A stretch of 64,000 nt of DNA, taken from contig CALVDX010000006.1 in NCBI GenBank assembly GCA_944326425.1, positions 1 to 64,000 on the forward strand, given 5' to 3'. Position 1 is the stretch's first letter; each line of letters starts with the position of its first letter. Source of the DNA: Candidatus Gastranaerophilales bacterium. Its GTDB lineage: Bacteria > Cyanobacteriota > Vampirovibrionia > Gastranaerophilales > Gastranaerophilaceae. Under the pieces are notes generated by a model. It saw only the letters and a program-made list of their open reading frames with translations, was not told where the DNA came from and did no database searches. Positions 33,017-42,635 of this stretch are shown here, in pieces. Both the position numbers and the translations under genes were made by a program.

Positions 33017-34462
33017 TTAGCCATCGGCAAGTTCATGATAAACTTTCAGGTATTCTTTAGAGCTCTTTTCCCAAGAAAAATCAGCAGACATGGCACTGTT
33101 GCGCATAGCATTCAGGGTATATTTATCCTTGTAAACATACATTGCACACTCAATTGCCGCCTTCATCGCCCAGCCGTCATAATTCCAAAACTTAAACCCT
33201 GTAGAATCATTAAGTGGATAACCGACAACCGTATTATCAAGCCCGCCGGTTGCCCTTACAATCGGCAGCGAACCATAACGCATTGCTATCATCTGGCTCA
33301 ATCCGCAGGGTTCAAACGCAGACGGCATTAAGAAAAAGTCACTTCCGGCATACATAAGGTTTGCTAAATCCGATTTATATCCGATATAAGCACGGATATT
33401 AGGAGAGTTGTTGGAAAGCCATATCAAAAGGTTTTCATAATCCTTATCCCCGCTGCCTAAAAATACAAAATCCGCCTCCATATACTTAAGTTCATTCTCG
33501 ACCTGCCTGATTAAATCTACTCCTTTTTGCGGCACAAGACGGGAAATAAACGCAATAAGCGGTCTGTCAGGGTTGTATTTGAGTCCGAAAAATTCACAAA
33601 CTTTCTTCTTATTGGCCTCTTTATTCTTTAATGATTTTTTATCATAGTTTTTAACAAGATTCTTATCCGTCTCAGGATTATAAACATCGTAATCAATACC
33701 GTTTAAAATCCCGACCAATTTATGAGTCTGCCCTCTCAAGGTATAGTCCATGCCCTCGCCGTACTCGGGTGTTAAAATCTCCTCCGCATACTTAGGAGAT
33801 ACAACAATTATTTTATCAGAGTAATTGATAGCACCCTTCATCCAGTTTACACGTCCCCAGTGCTCACACCCCCACTCATTATAAACAATATCGCGGCGCA
33901 TATTTGCAAAATCAACTACATCATCAAACCATACCCCCTGATAAGCAAGGTTATGAATTTCAAAAACATTCTTTGCACGGCACCAGAAATCATCAAATTT
34001 ATAATTTGCTTTAATATACAACGGTATCATTGCCGTATGCCAGTCGTTTGAATGGATAATATCCGCTTTAAAGTTAAGCTGCTTTGCATACTCCAAAGTC
34101 GCCAGAGAAAAAGCTATATACCGTTCATGTTCGTACCTCGGGTCAAGCCATTTGGGGTAAACCTCTTTAAAACACGAAAAATACCAGTCATTATGCACAA
34201 AAAACACGTTTATATTTGTATCAGGAAGTTTACACATAAATAATCTGAACCGCTGCGGACGTTCCTGAAAAGAAATCCACATAACAGAGTTATCAAGTTC
34301 TTTTATCCCCCATTTATCAACATCAATACACCCGTGCAACGGAGTAAATATAGCAATCTCTGCATCTTTTTCCAGTGCTTTAGGTAAACTTCCTACAACA
34401 TCTGCCAGCCCGCCTGCTTTTGAAAAGGGTGCAACTTCTGCCGATGCAAACAATATTTTCAT
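33017..34462 (-). CDS. glgA: Glycogen synthase (ADP-glucose, GT5)
   Basis: The 481-residue GT5 enzyme starts with the nucleotide-sugar loop FSKAGGLADVVGSLP (KxGGL motif). GT-B domain features are HSNDWHTAMIPLYIK, FISRLVPQKGVDLI, and the C-terminal ExFEPCGLSQMIAMRYGSLP acid region. It elongates alpha-1,4-glucan from ADP-glucose in the cytoplasm. GGAGGA lies before the ATG. The GH57 enzyme at 37 kb and GT35 homologue at 48 kb belong to the same metabolism, but glgC is not in the window. Confidence 0.97.
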   Translation of the reverse strand: MKILFASAEVAPFSKAGGLADVVGSLPKALEKDAEIAIFTPLHGCIDVDKWGIKELDNSVMWISFQERPQRFRLFMCKLPDTNINVFFVHNDWYFSCFKEVYPKWLDPRYEHERYIAFSLATLEYAKQLNFKADIIHSNDWHTAMIPLYIKANYKFDDFWCRAKNVFEIHNLAYQGVWFDDVVDFANMRRDIVYNEWGCEHWGRVNWMKGAINYSDKIIVVSPKYAEEILTPEYGEGMDYTLRGQTHKLVGILNGIDYDVYNPETDKNLVKNYDKKSLKNKEANKKKVCEFFGLKYNPDRPLIAFISRLVPQKGVDLIRQVENELKYMEADFVFLGSGDKDYENLLIWLSNNSPNIRAYIGYKSDLANLMYAGSDFFLMPSAFEPCGLSQMIAMRYGSLPIVRATGGLDNTVVGYPLNDSTGFKFWNYDGWAMKAAIECAMYVYKDKYTLNAMRNSAMSADFSWEKSSKEYLKVYHELADG

Positions 34463-34536
34463 ATATAAATCCTCCGCTTATTTAAACGACATGATAAATA
34501 TAAAGCAAACAATTTTTATGGTAAAGGGGTATAAAT

Positions 34537-34563
34537 AAAGAGCCGTTTATGAAACGGCTCTTT
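34537..34563 (-). terminator. Rho-independent terminator
   Basis: AAAGAGCCGTTT (34537-34548) pairs with AAACGGCTCTTT (34552-34563) around a 3-nt loop. It ends the 723-residue protein gene on the minus strand. Confidence 0.85.
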
Positions 34564-34566
34564 TTA

Positions 34567-36738
34567 CTATGCTGTTTGCTTCACTTTACTGTTATCTTCT
34601 GCCTGTTTTTTAAGGTACATCTCCCGATTAGGCGGCTGAGCCGGACCTTTGGGTTCGGGAATACCTTTTGCCTGATCACTAGCCTTTCTGGTTAATTTAT
34701 ATGTATACTTCGGTATGGTTACCCCTAACAAGAATGGAGACACAATCAGAAGATTAAGCAAGAATGGTATTGAACTCAAAGTTTTAGCTATACCGAGTGC
34801 TCTGTTATTCTTTAACTTCTTAAGTGCCGGAAGCAATGTATCCACCATTTTTGTCTGTAATTCAGGATTTGCATTCCTTATATATTCCAAAACTTTTTTA
34901 TTTTTATCAGCAACACTCATTTTACTTATTGATTTTAATGAAAAACTGTCTTTATCATTAAATATAACATCTTCACCTTTTGAATAAGAGAATATTCTTG
35001 CTAAATTACCACCTTTTCTATCCAGATATTCACAAACATTAACTAATTTTTTATGTGAATCAATACCGCCATAAAGTGCGTCTAATTCAGCATTATTAAT
35101 AACACTTATGTTGCTGTACGGGTTCAGGTATTTACCTAATTTCTTTAATCCTTTGCCTTCATCCTTTGCATGGTCAATCAATACAAACCCGGATGATTTT
35201 TCATAAGATTTGATTATACCCCTTGTTGCAAGAGGCACTGCAAATACTACAAATAATGCCGACAATGGATCTCTGATTGCAATTTCTTTAATTTCAGAAA
35301 TATCCTTCTTAAACAACCTGTCAAACCAGCCTTCTTTCTGACGCTGTTCTTCGGTTTTCATCGGCGCACGTTCATAAGCGCGTGCACCACGCGGAATCGT
35401 TAACCCGATTATGGATATACCGGACATAAGAGTCGGAGAGAAATTAAACTTATTAAATTCGCCTTCTGCAAGCCAGAAATCCTTCCATTTAGCAATTTTC
35501 TTACCCATTGCGGAAAATCCGCCTTTGAATGAAACATTGCCTTTCTTTTCATTATCATGATTATGTAAATCATGTTTATGCGTTTTATGTTCTGCTTCAC
35601 ATTTTGAAACTTCTCCCGGCGGTTTATCGCCAAACGCATACAGTTTAGGCAGATAGTTCATTGCTGCTAAAACGGTAGCACCTGCAGCAATGTTAGAAGT
35701 CCAGCGTTTACCAACCATTGAATACATAAAGTCCTCAGCCTTTGCAGTAGTCAAATCTGCAGGGTTTTTGAATTTATGTGCTACATCATGTGCATAAGCC
35801 TGTAAGCCTTCCGTAGCAATTTTGGTATCATACGTATTGCCATCAAGCAGTACACGGTTAAGTTTTGATAAATCCGCTCCCCTTGTTTCAAGCAGTGCTT
35901 CATTAATAATACCGTTCATAGGATTGGATAAATCTTTTTTGATATGTTTTACAATCTTTTTAAGTTCCTTACCTTCAAATACGCTATCAGGTTTCAATTC
36001 GGCATTTTTAGTAATAACCCTGATTGCATCAATTCCATAATCCAAACCAAAAGTTTTTTCTATTTCCTGAACATTCATTTTTTCAGGCAGTTTCAAATCC
36101 TTGACATTATTAAAAGTCGATAACTTTGTCATCGCTTTCGAAATAATGTCTGCAGAAGCATCAGTGCCAAGAGTTTCCTTGTACATCTTCTTAAATCCGT
36201 TCTCTACAATTGAGGATTTTAAAACTTCTGCATCTTTAAATGAACCGTGTTCAAGCATACCTGTAACGGTTTTACCAAAAGATTTAATTAATCTTGAATT
36301 AATATATGTGGATTTTCCCATAGCTAACTTTGTAAGAGCAAATACACCGGCAGGAATTGCCATCATCGCAGGACCCGTCAACCCTTCACGCCCGAAAACC
36401 TCCAGACCTTCCTGTATATGAAATTTGCCGGTAATTTCCTTATCTCTGTTAAACCCTGTCCATGTTCTTGGAACGGTCATACCTAAACCATCCTGAATAA
36501 GGAAAAGTGCGACGAAACCCATAGTTTCTATTTTCTGCTTAAAATTCCCGATTGCGGTAGCTAAATCAAAATTTCTTGCCCAATCTAGAAAAGTTTTTTT
36601 ATTTGCCTTAAAAGAAATACTGTCTTTTTGTCCTTCTCCTGACGGAGTTTGCGAAAACTTAGCAGACAAACGTCCGGAATGGTTATTCTTATTCCCGTTT
36701 CCAACGCTGTCATAAATATTAACTGGATTGATGTTCAA
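34567..36738 (-). CDS. Large lineage-specific membrane protein with N-terminal SFKA motif
   Basis: The 723-residue protein starts at TTG (36738), supported by AGGAAGGA 7 nt upstream. Residues 1-40 are polar and carry MNINPVNIYDS; ISFKANKK follows at 41-48. There are about five hydrophobic segments (near 70-90, 120-140, 345-365, 500-520, 675-700). A His-rich loop (HKTHKHDLHNHDNE, about 385-398) precedes a second NVSFKGGF motif. The C terminus is Lys/Pro-rich. No enzyme motif is recognised. The SFKA-type N-terminal motif recurs in at least three other proteins here. The His-rich loop could bind metal, which is speculation. Confidence 0.6.
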   Translation of the reverse strand: MNINPVNIYDSVGNGNKNNHSGRLSAKFSQTPSGEGQKDSISFKANKKTFLDWARNFDLATAIGNFKQKIETMGFVALFLIQDGLGMTVPRTWTGFNRDKEITGKFHIQEGLEVFGREGLTGPAMMAIPAGVFALTKLAMGKSTYINSRLIKSFGKTVTGMLEHGSFKDAEVLKSSIVENGFKKMYKETLGTDASADIISKAMTKLSTFNNVKDLKLPEKMNVQEIEKTFGLDYGIDAIRVITKNAELKPDSVFEGKELKKIVKHIKKDLSNPMNGIINEALLETRGADLSKLNRVLLDGNTYDTKIATEGLQAYAHDVAHKFKNPADLTTAKAEDFMYSMVGKRWTSNIAAGATVLAAMNYLPKLYAFGDKPPGEVSKCEAEHKTHKHDLHNHDNEKKGNVSFKGGFSAMGKKIAKWKDFWLAEGEFNKFNFSPTLMSGISIIGLTIPRGARAYERAPMKTEEQRQKEGWFDRLFKKDISEIKEIAIRDPLSALFVVFAVPLATRGIIKSYEKSSGFVLIDHAKDEGKGLKKLGKYLNPYSNISVINNAELDALYGGIDSHKKLVNVCEYLDRKGGNLARIFSYSKGEDVIFNDKDSFSLKSISKMSVADKNKKVLEYIRNANPELQTKMVDTLLPALKKLKNNRALGIAKTLSSIPFLLNLLIVSPFLLGVTIPKYTYKLTRKASDQAKGIPEPKGPAQPPNREMYLKKQAEDNSKVKQTA

Positions 36739-37209
36739 TGATATGTCCTTCCTGCACCCAAATATATTCTACACATATTTAAAAAGTCGTGTGATAAAAA
36801 AAATTTGCCAGATTTTTTGATTGTTTTTACTTTTCTTTACAAAATTAAAATACGTATTAATTTAACATTATACTTTTTTGGATTAATTTTGCAATAGGTA
36901 AAGTGTATTTTTTACAATTTTTTTACATTTATTAATAATTAATGTTATACATTTTATATAAAATCATCTAATCCGCCGGAAGGATTTTTTAATCATTATA
37001 GTGTTTTTATTACGCTTGTTTTTAAAATCATTATTAGAACTAAAGATAGAGAATATAAGCAGTACACAAGCTAATACAAGATTAACAATTGTAACAATTA
37101 TGCCCGGGAATTAATACTAAAGGATTACTTTTTTTATACGAGTGTGCTATATATATAATTGTAATATCATATGAAAATATAGTGTACTAAAAATAAGAAC
37201 GGAGGCATC
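36739..37209. other. Gene-free divergent region upstream of the GH57 gene
   Basis: 471 bp of very AT-rich DNA between two divergent genes. A small AATCC-GCCGGAA-GGATT stem followed by TTTTT at about 36968-36990 looks like a + strand terminator, so a short RNA may be made upstream of it. TATACGAGT...TATATATATAAT near 37137-37160 is a candidate promoter and resembles sequence at 46468-46492. GGAGG serves the GH57 start. Confidence 0.4.
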
Positions 37210-38928
37210 ATGTCAGTTGGACAATTTGTATTTATGTTACACAGCCACCTGCCTTACTATAGAAAAGCAGGTATGTGGCCGTTTGGCGAAGAAAATCTTT
37301 ACGAATGTATGGCAGAAACATACGTTCCTTTGTTAAATGCTATTTCCGAATTGTATGACGAAGGAATTAAAGCAAAACTAACAGTCGGAATTACACCTAT
37401 TTTGGCCGAACAGCTTAATGACGAACACCTTAAACACGGTTTCGTTAAATACATAGATGCACAGATTGCCGCTGTTTCTAAAGATCTTGAAAGATATCCG
37501 GATCCTAAAGTTGCCCACTCACAACACTTGAAGTACCTTGCAAAGTATTATTTCGACCTCTGGAACAAACTTCGTGATGACTATGTTAATAAATTTGGCA
37601 TGGATCTGGTCGGCAATTTTAAAAAGTATCAGGATCTTGGTTGTATTGAAATTACTACTTCAGGAGCAACTCACGGTTTCTCACCGCTTCTCTGCACAGA
37701 CAGCAACCTTAATGCCCAGTTCAAAGTAGGTTCTGATACAACAAAAAGATTGTTCGGCAAAAAAGCTAAAGGATGCTGGCTTCCGGAATGTGCCTACAGA
37801 CAAGGTTATGAATATGTAGGCAAAGACGGCAAAAAGCACTGGCGGCCGGCCATTGAAGTAACTCTTCAAAATAATGATATTGAATACTTCTTTACCGAAT
37901 CCCACGTCATTGAAGGCGGCAATTCAATCGGTAACAGACGTGTAATCGGAGTCTACGGAAATATTGAATACATTCCGCTGCCCGAAAGAGCCGCTACCGG
38001 TTATGATACATACTCTGCTTACTGGCTGCCGGATGCCCAGGTAGCCGTAATGGGCAGAAATGACAGAGCCGGTTATCAGGTTTGGTCTGCTGCTGACGGC
38101 TATCCGGGAGACGGATGCTTTAGAGAATTCCACAAACGCGATGACAAGTCCGGTATGCATTACTGGAGAATTACCTCCCCGACTACAGACCTTGGTGACA
38201 AAATGCTCTACGATCCTGTTCTTGCATTTAATAAGATAAATGAGAACTCAGACCACTATACAACTCTTATTTATCATTTATTAAATGACTATAAACTTGC
38301 TCATAACAAAGAAGGACTTGTTATGGTATCATTTGATACAGAGTTATTCGGTCACTGGTGGTTTGAAGGAGTTGAGTTTATTAAGCAGGTTATTAAAAAA
38401 TTCCATCAATACTTACCGGAAGTTGAAAGAATGACCGCAGGTGAATACCTTGAAAAATATCCGCCTAAGGAAGCTATCCAAATTCCTGAAAGCTCCTGGG
38501 GACAGGGCGGGCACTTCTATGTATGGCAAAATCACCTTACAGAGTGGATGTGGCCGATTATTCATTCCTGCGAAAAACGTATCAACAGTATAGTTGAAAA
38601 ATATGAAAAAATTCCGGAAGATAAACTTCTTCACAGAGCTTTAAATCAATTGGCACGTGAAAACCTGCTGCTTCAAAGTTCAGACTGGCCGTTCTTAATT
38701 ACAACATGGCAGGCTAAAGATTATGCAACAGACCGTTTTAGAGAACATGTTGACCGCTTTGAAACGATTGCCGATATGATTGAAAATAACTCTATTGACG
38801 ATGCGAAACTAAAAGAAATAGAAAGTATAGACAACTGTTTCCCTGACATTGATTACAGAGTCTATATGCCTATTGAGGAAGGTGTAATACCTCAACAAGC
38901 CTCAAAACTCGCACCATTATACTCGTAA
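37210..38928 (+). CDS. GH57 1,4-alpha-glucan branching-type enzyme
   Basis: The 572-residue GH57 protein has FMLHSHLPYY at the start (metal or substrate motif), the nucleophile E193 in GCWLPECAYR, and the acid/base D376 in VSFDTELFGHWWFEG. SSWGQGGHFYVW and a C-terminal helical domain follow. The E/D spacing and FDTELFGHWW fit branching enzymes of the Thermus/Thermococcus type better than 4-alpha-glucanotransferases. It would introduce alpha-1,6 branches into glucan made by GlgA. GGAGG precedes the ATG. Monocistronic, with its own terminator. The activity assignment within GH57 is not certain. Confidence 0.88.
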   Translation: MSVGQFVFMLHSHLPYYRKAGMWPFGEENLYECMAETYVPLLNAISELYDEGIKAKLTVGITPILAEQLNDEHLKHGFVKYIDAQIAAVSKDLERYPDPKVAHSQHLKYLAKYYFDLWNKLRDDYVNKFGMDLVGNFKKYQDLGCIEITTSGATHGFSPLLCTDSNLNAQFKVGSDTTKRLFGKKAKGCWLPECAYRQGYEYVGKDGKKHWRPAIEVTLQNNDIEYFFTESHVIEGGNSIGNRRVIGVYGNIEYIPLPERAATGYDTYSAYWLPDAQVAVMGRNDRAGYQVWSAADGYPGDGCFREFHKRDDKSGMHYWRITSPTTDLGDKMLYDPVLAFNKINENSDHYTTLIYHLLNDYKLAHNKEGLVMVSFDTELFGHWWFEGVEFIKQVIKKFHQYLPEVERMTAGEYLEKYPPKEAIQIPESSWGQGGHFYVWQNHLTEWMWPIIHSCEKRINSIVEKYEKIPEDKLLHRALNQLARENLLLQSSDWPFLITTWQAKDYATDRFREHVDRFETIADMIENNSIDDAKLKEIESIDNCFPDIDYRVYMPIEEGVIPQQASKLAPLYS

Positions 38929-38948
38929 TTTACATTAACATATTAATA

Positions 38949-38977
38949 AACCCGGGATTAACCCCGGGTTTTTATTT
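38949..38977. terminator. Terminator after the GH57 gene
   Basis: AACCCGGG (38949-38956) pairs with CCCGGGTT (38963-38970), followed by TTTTTATTTT. It can also end the convergent gene that stops at 38977. Confidence 0.85.
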
Positions 38978-39444
38978 TAGATTTTTATTAAATCAAAAAT
39001 CTTTGACTGCTTGACACTCTCTGCTATTTTAGGTACTGCACCTTCATTCGCCATCACATAGGATACAAGCTTTTTGCAAAGTCTTTTTGCGGTTCCGCCA
39101 AGTTTAGCGAATTGATTTTCGAGCAGCGGAAAATTTTCCAGTTCCGAAACTTCTCTAATCATACCATTTTGCATTTTACCTTTAACTTTAAAACTGTCAT
39201 CCAAAACAAAAAACTCACATAGTTTACCTTTATTATATTTTTCGGACATTGGCAATTGAGAAAACGTCTTATCTCCGGATCTTATTATATTACGATTTTC
39301 ATAATCATAATCTTTTGTTGCTTTAAGTTTTAATGCTCTGTTATCTTGAGCCAAACGTCTCCAGAGACGCACTCTTACATCTTCTCCGTTTGGTTTTATA
39401 CTCAGGCTGTAATTTTTGTAGTTAAAATAATTATTTTCTATCAT
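38977..39444 (-). CDS. Unknown basic protein
   Basis: The 155-residue protein has no signal peptide or membrane segment. It is Lys/Arg-rich with a beta-prone N-terminal half (YKNYSLSIKPNGEDVRVRLW) and a helical C terminus (KRLCKKLVSYVM). AGAGG stands 7 nt before the ATG. It lies downstream of the 464-residue papain-like candidate on the same strand with 90 nt between. No family recognised. Confidence 0.5.
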   Translation of the reverse strand: MIENNYFNYKNYSLSIKPNGEDVRVRLWRRLAQDNRALKLKATKDYDYENRNIIRSGDKTFSQLPMSEKYNKGKLCEFFVLDDSFKVKGKMQNGMIREVSELENFPLLENQFAKLGGTAKRLCKKLVSYVMANEGAVPKIAESVKQSKIFDLIKI

Positions 39445-39535
39445 AGATAAACCTCTTTTCTATGCATAGAATATACGTAAAGATTTTTTTTTGCTATTCA
39501 CAGGTTAAAAAATTTACAATACGAAATAATTTTAA

Positions 39536-40930
39536 CTAAGCAGCAATATTTTTATCATCAGATTTCAGATATTCCTCAAATTCCCGCATAGCAATCTGCC
39601 AGTTTTCGGTTAAATCAAGACTCTTTTCGGCAATTGACGTAGGCAGCCCCGCATGGTGTATTTTAGGAATAAGATACGTCTCGGAATACTCTATAGGGAA
39701 AGGAATATCATCATCAGTATCGTTACAAATAAATATTGTTTCTCCTGTACTTGTCTTTCTGGCACCTATAATTGTAATTTCATGAGCATTCTCTATTACA
39801 CCTGCAGCATCCGTTATCATATAACCAATAATTATATTTTTTCCCATCTCAAGGGCTTCAAGAAGCTGCGACTTTATAGTTTGATAATCTGCTTCCTGAC
39901 CTATCACACGCTGATTCTCATCCACAGTCTGGTACACAACAGATGTAGTATCCTTATCCTCCACTACCGATTCAATAAATGTCTTTTCAAAATCAATCAA
40001 ACCTTTATCTTCACGGCTAAATTTGCCGCCGCGGATATCAAGCAGCGACGTATAAGTTTGCTCCGTTCCAAGCTGCATAAGCATTGATTGCATTAATACA
40101 TCTATAGAACTCCTCTCCAACGGATCGCGATAGTTATTTTGAATACGCGCACGTATTATTGCTTCTTTATCAGGCTTTAAGGTAAGTGTGGCCTGATTTA
40201 TACCATTTAATTCATATGGTACTTCAAACGCATTTAAAAGCCAGATTGCATCAAGGGTATTCTTTGATAATTTTTCCAAATTAATTGTCTTTTTAACTTC
40301 AACCGCCGGAGAAGTGAGGCCTTCAACAAACCTTGCAAACTCTGCCGGATGTCTGTGTGCCAAATTAAACTCTACACTTGCAGCAACACAGCAGCCTGAG
40401 TACATCTCGTTAAACTCTGCTTCTTTAAGCTTCCGTTCACGTTCATCCGTCGAATCCGCCGTCATATAGTCAATTACTTTTGGCATTACTATATTAGGAA
40501 TATCTCCGAAACGCTGTGTTATAATACTTGGATTTGCGATTGTTTCAAGAACACTTTGGGCAATCTTATCCGCATCAAGCCCCTTAACTCTCGGAGTTGT
40601 AATTATTTTATGTAAATTATCAAGTACGGTTGTCCTGTCCTCCGCATCATTTCTTAATAATAAGCCGCTTTTTAAAGCCATCTTAAGAAGTTTTTTATCT
40701 TTTTTATTCAATACTGATGCAACCGTTTCGTATTTTTGATTTTCCTCGGGGGTAAGCATTGTTCTTACGTTTATAACCGAACTTGCAGCTTGAAATGAAG
40801 GATAAATTTTCTTTGTATTATTTGTATCACAAGAAACTGTACCGGTAGAACTATCTGTAGAAAGAGATTTCATTTCTGCCGGACTTAATTTTAAATACGG
40901 GTTGACATTATTTATTTGCACACTTACCAT
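39536..40930 (-). CDS. Lineage-specific protein with possible papain-like Cys-His-Asn/Asp site
   Basis: The 464-residue protein starts MVSVQINNVNPYLKL and has YPSFQA at 43-48, an instance of the recurring F-[KQ]-[AG] motif. The middle is helical. GCCVAASVEFNLAH (C180/C181) followed much later by NAHEITIIGA (H383) and FICNDTDDD (N403/D404) has the order and local sequence of papain-like or C39-like cysteine peptidases and transglutaminases. That would make it a peptidase or amide-forming enzyme. This is inference from motif order. No signal peptide is visible. Confidence 0.5.
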   Translation of the reverse strand: MVSVQINNVNPYLKLSPAEMKSLSTDSSTGTVSCDTNNTKKIYPSFQAASSVINVRTMLTPEENQKYETVASVLNKKDKKLLKMALKSGLLLRNDAEDRTTVLDNLHKIITTPRVKGLDADKIAQSVLETIANPSIITQRFGDIPNIVMPKVIDYMTADSTDERERKLKEAEFNEMYSGCCVAASVEFNLAHRHPAEFARFVEGLTSPAVEVKKTINLEKLSKNTLDAIWLLNAFEVPYELNGINQATLTLKPDKEAIIRARIQNNYRDPLERSSIDVLMQSMLMQLGTEQTYTSLLDIRGGKFSREDKGLIDFEKTFIESVVEDKDTTSVVYQTVDENQRVIGQEADYQTIKSQLLEALEMGKNIIIGYMITDAAGVIENAHEITIIGARKTSTGETIFICNDTDDDIPFPIEYSETYLIPKIHHAGLPTSIAEKSLDLTENWQIAMREFEEYLKSDDKNIAA

Positions 40931-40996
40931 ATATATAATAAAACATTAAATTCGCAAAATTTGCCATGTACAAGTTTATTGTAAAGAAAGTTTAAG

Positions 40997-41980
40997 ATGA
41001 AGTATAAACCTTTAACAGAACAACAAATCATTATTTCAATAGACAGACTTACAAGATTTAAACCTACTGAAGATAAATATCTGCGCGTTTTTAAAGATAT
41101 TATCGTTTCTAATCTTATCCGGCCGGTGATTAAAAAATCTGAACTTGATTTGATGAATTATTCAGAGATTAAAGATATTGCAGAAACTATTTTTAACGCA
41201 TCATTACAGGAACAAAATGACGATTACACAATTAATTTCAGGTTGAAAGACTACGAAAACCGTATTTATAATAATTCTGCCGAAGTACAAAAATTACTTA
41301 ACAACAAATTAAATTACAAATCAGCATTAAAACTTCAGGAAATAAGCCGCCCGTTAAACTTAAGGTGGCTTGTACATCTATCGGAAAACATGCCGATTGA
41401 AATGATACGCGAAAAATATTCAACGCGTTTTCCCATATCAAAAGTTATACTGGCGGAAGGAATAACCGAAGAAATACTACTCCCAAAATTTGGCAGACTG
41501 CTCGGTTATGACTTTGATAAAAACGGTATTCAGGTCATCGGCGCCGGCGGGAAAAATCAAGTTGTAAAAACATATTATAAGCTGGCAGAAGAATTAAAAA
41601 TTCCGGTTTTTGTTCTGCTTGATAATGACGCAAAAGAAAATCTTGAACAAATTTTACGAAAACTCAGACCAATTGATAAGGTACACCTTATTTCAAGCGG
41701 AGAATTTGAAGACCTGCTGCCTCAAAGCCTGATTATTAAAACCATAAACTATGAATTAAAAAATTTCGCTACTATTACAGGACATGAGTTTAATCCGGAA
41801 CTTTCGGCAGTAGCCAACCTTGTAGAAATTTTCCGGCTTAAAGGATTACATGAGTTTAAAAAAGCAGATTTTGCACAGAAAGTGGAAGAAAACCTGTTTG
41901 ATGACACAGATATTTCAGACGAAATAAAGCTTATATTCAAAGAATTAAAAGAAAATAATACTCAAAATACTAGCACATAA
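40997..41980 (+). CDS. Single TOPRIM-domain protein (OLD-nuclease type)
   Basis: The 327-residue protein has a helical N-terminal half and, from about residue 145, a TOPRIM fold with the OLD-family signature: VILAEGITEEILLP (catalytic Glu), VFVLLDNDAKENL (DxD), and SSGEFEDLLP. OLD proteins usually carry an ABC-type ATPase before TOPRIM and act as nucleases in phage defence. Here the ATPase is absent and the N-terminal half is unrelated to a P-loop. It may be a stand-alone nuclease or a cut-down defence protein. It converges on bioY with an 11-nt overlap. Confidence 0.65.
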   Translation: MKYKPLTEQQIIISIDRLTRFKPTEDKYLRVFKDIIVSNLIRPVIKKSELDLMNYSEIKDIAETIFNASLQEQNDDYTINFRLKDYENRIYNNSAEVQKLLNNKLNYKSALKLQEISRPLNLRWLVHLSENMPIEMIREKYSTRFPISKVILAEGITEEILLPKFGRLLGYDFDKNGIQVIGAGGKNQVVKTYYKLAEELKIPVFVLLDNDAKENLEQILRKLRPIDKVHLISSGEFEDLLPQSLIIKTINYELKNFATITGHEFNPELSAVANLVEIFRLKGLHEFKKADFAQKVEENLFDDTDISDEIKLIFKELKENNTQNTST

Positions 41981-42635
41981 CAAGCCACAAGAGCTTTTTA
42001 ACAAACCTTGCTATATAAATTGCAAACATACAGAATAAAATATCATAAAACACTTTAATACCGCTTTGTGAAGTTATCCACCCCGCTATCATATCTGCCG
42101 AGGTATTAAATAATGTAGAGATAAAAAGCATATAGAGAACGCCTATTACATGAATAGCAAGTACGCCCAGAATTACAGCTTTCAGGACATTTAGGAAGCC
42201 ATAATTATTTTTTATAATCGTAGCAGTTATAAATGTTGAAGGAATATAGGCTAAAATATATCCAAAACCATATTCTGAAATATAGTGAATACCGCCCCCC
42301 ATACCAAAAATAGGAAGTCCGGACAAACCGGCAATAATATACAGTGTAATTGCTAAAAGTCCATACCTTCGATCCAGCAGTCCTATTGAAAAAAATACGG
42401 CAGGAAGCTGCGGTATATAATAATAACATGCAGAATCAACAAGATAGTTACTTAATCTAAACCCACCGGTTCCTTCCCTTATAGAAAATAAATCTACTAT
42501 CGGCAGCTGGGTAAATGTCGACATAATAATTAAAAGGAAACAAAAGCATACTAGAACAATTGTACCTACTGTAAATCGGACCGGTTCACCGGAATATTTA
42601 AAACTTTGAATTTCAGGAGTTATTCTTTTTATCAT
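41970..42635 (-). CDS. bioY: BioY-type biotin transporter subunit
   Basis: The 221-residue membrane protein has about six helices and the BioY signature GGGIHYISEYGFGYILAYIP near residues 113-132. It is the S component for biotin uptake through energy-coupling-factor transporters, and some BioY proteins work alone. The N terminus is slightly longer than usual. It overlaps rimI by 4 nt and is last in a three-gene operon with the HicB-like protein and RimI. No ECF ATPase or BioN is nearby. Confidence 0.85.
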   Translation of the reverse strand: MIKRITPEIQSFKYSGEPVRFTVGTIVLVCFCFLLIIMSTFTQLPIVDLFSIREGTGGFRLSNYLVDSACYYYIPQLPAVFFSIGLLDRRYGLLAITLYIIAGLSGLPIFGMGGGIHYISEYGFGYILAYIPSTFITATIIKNNYGFLNVLKAVILGVLAIHVIGVLYMLFISTLFNTSADMIAGWITSQSGIKVFYDILFCMFAIYIARFVKKLLWLVMC

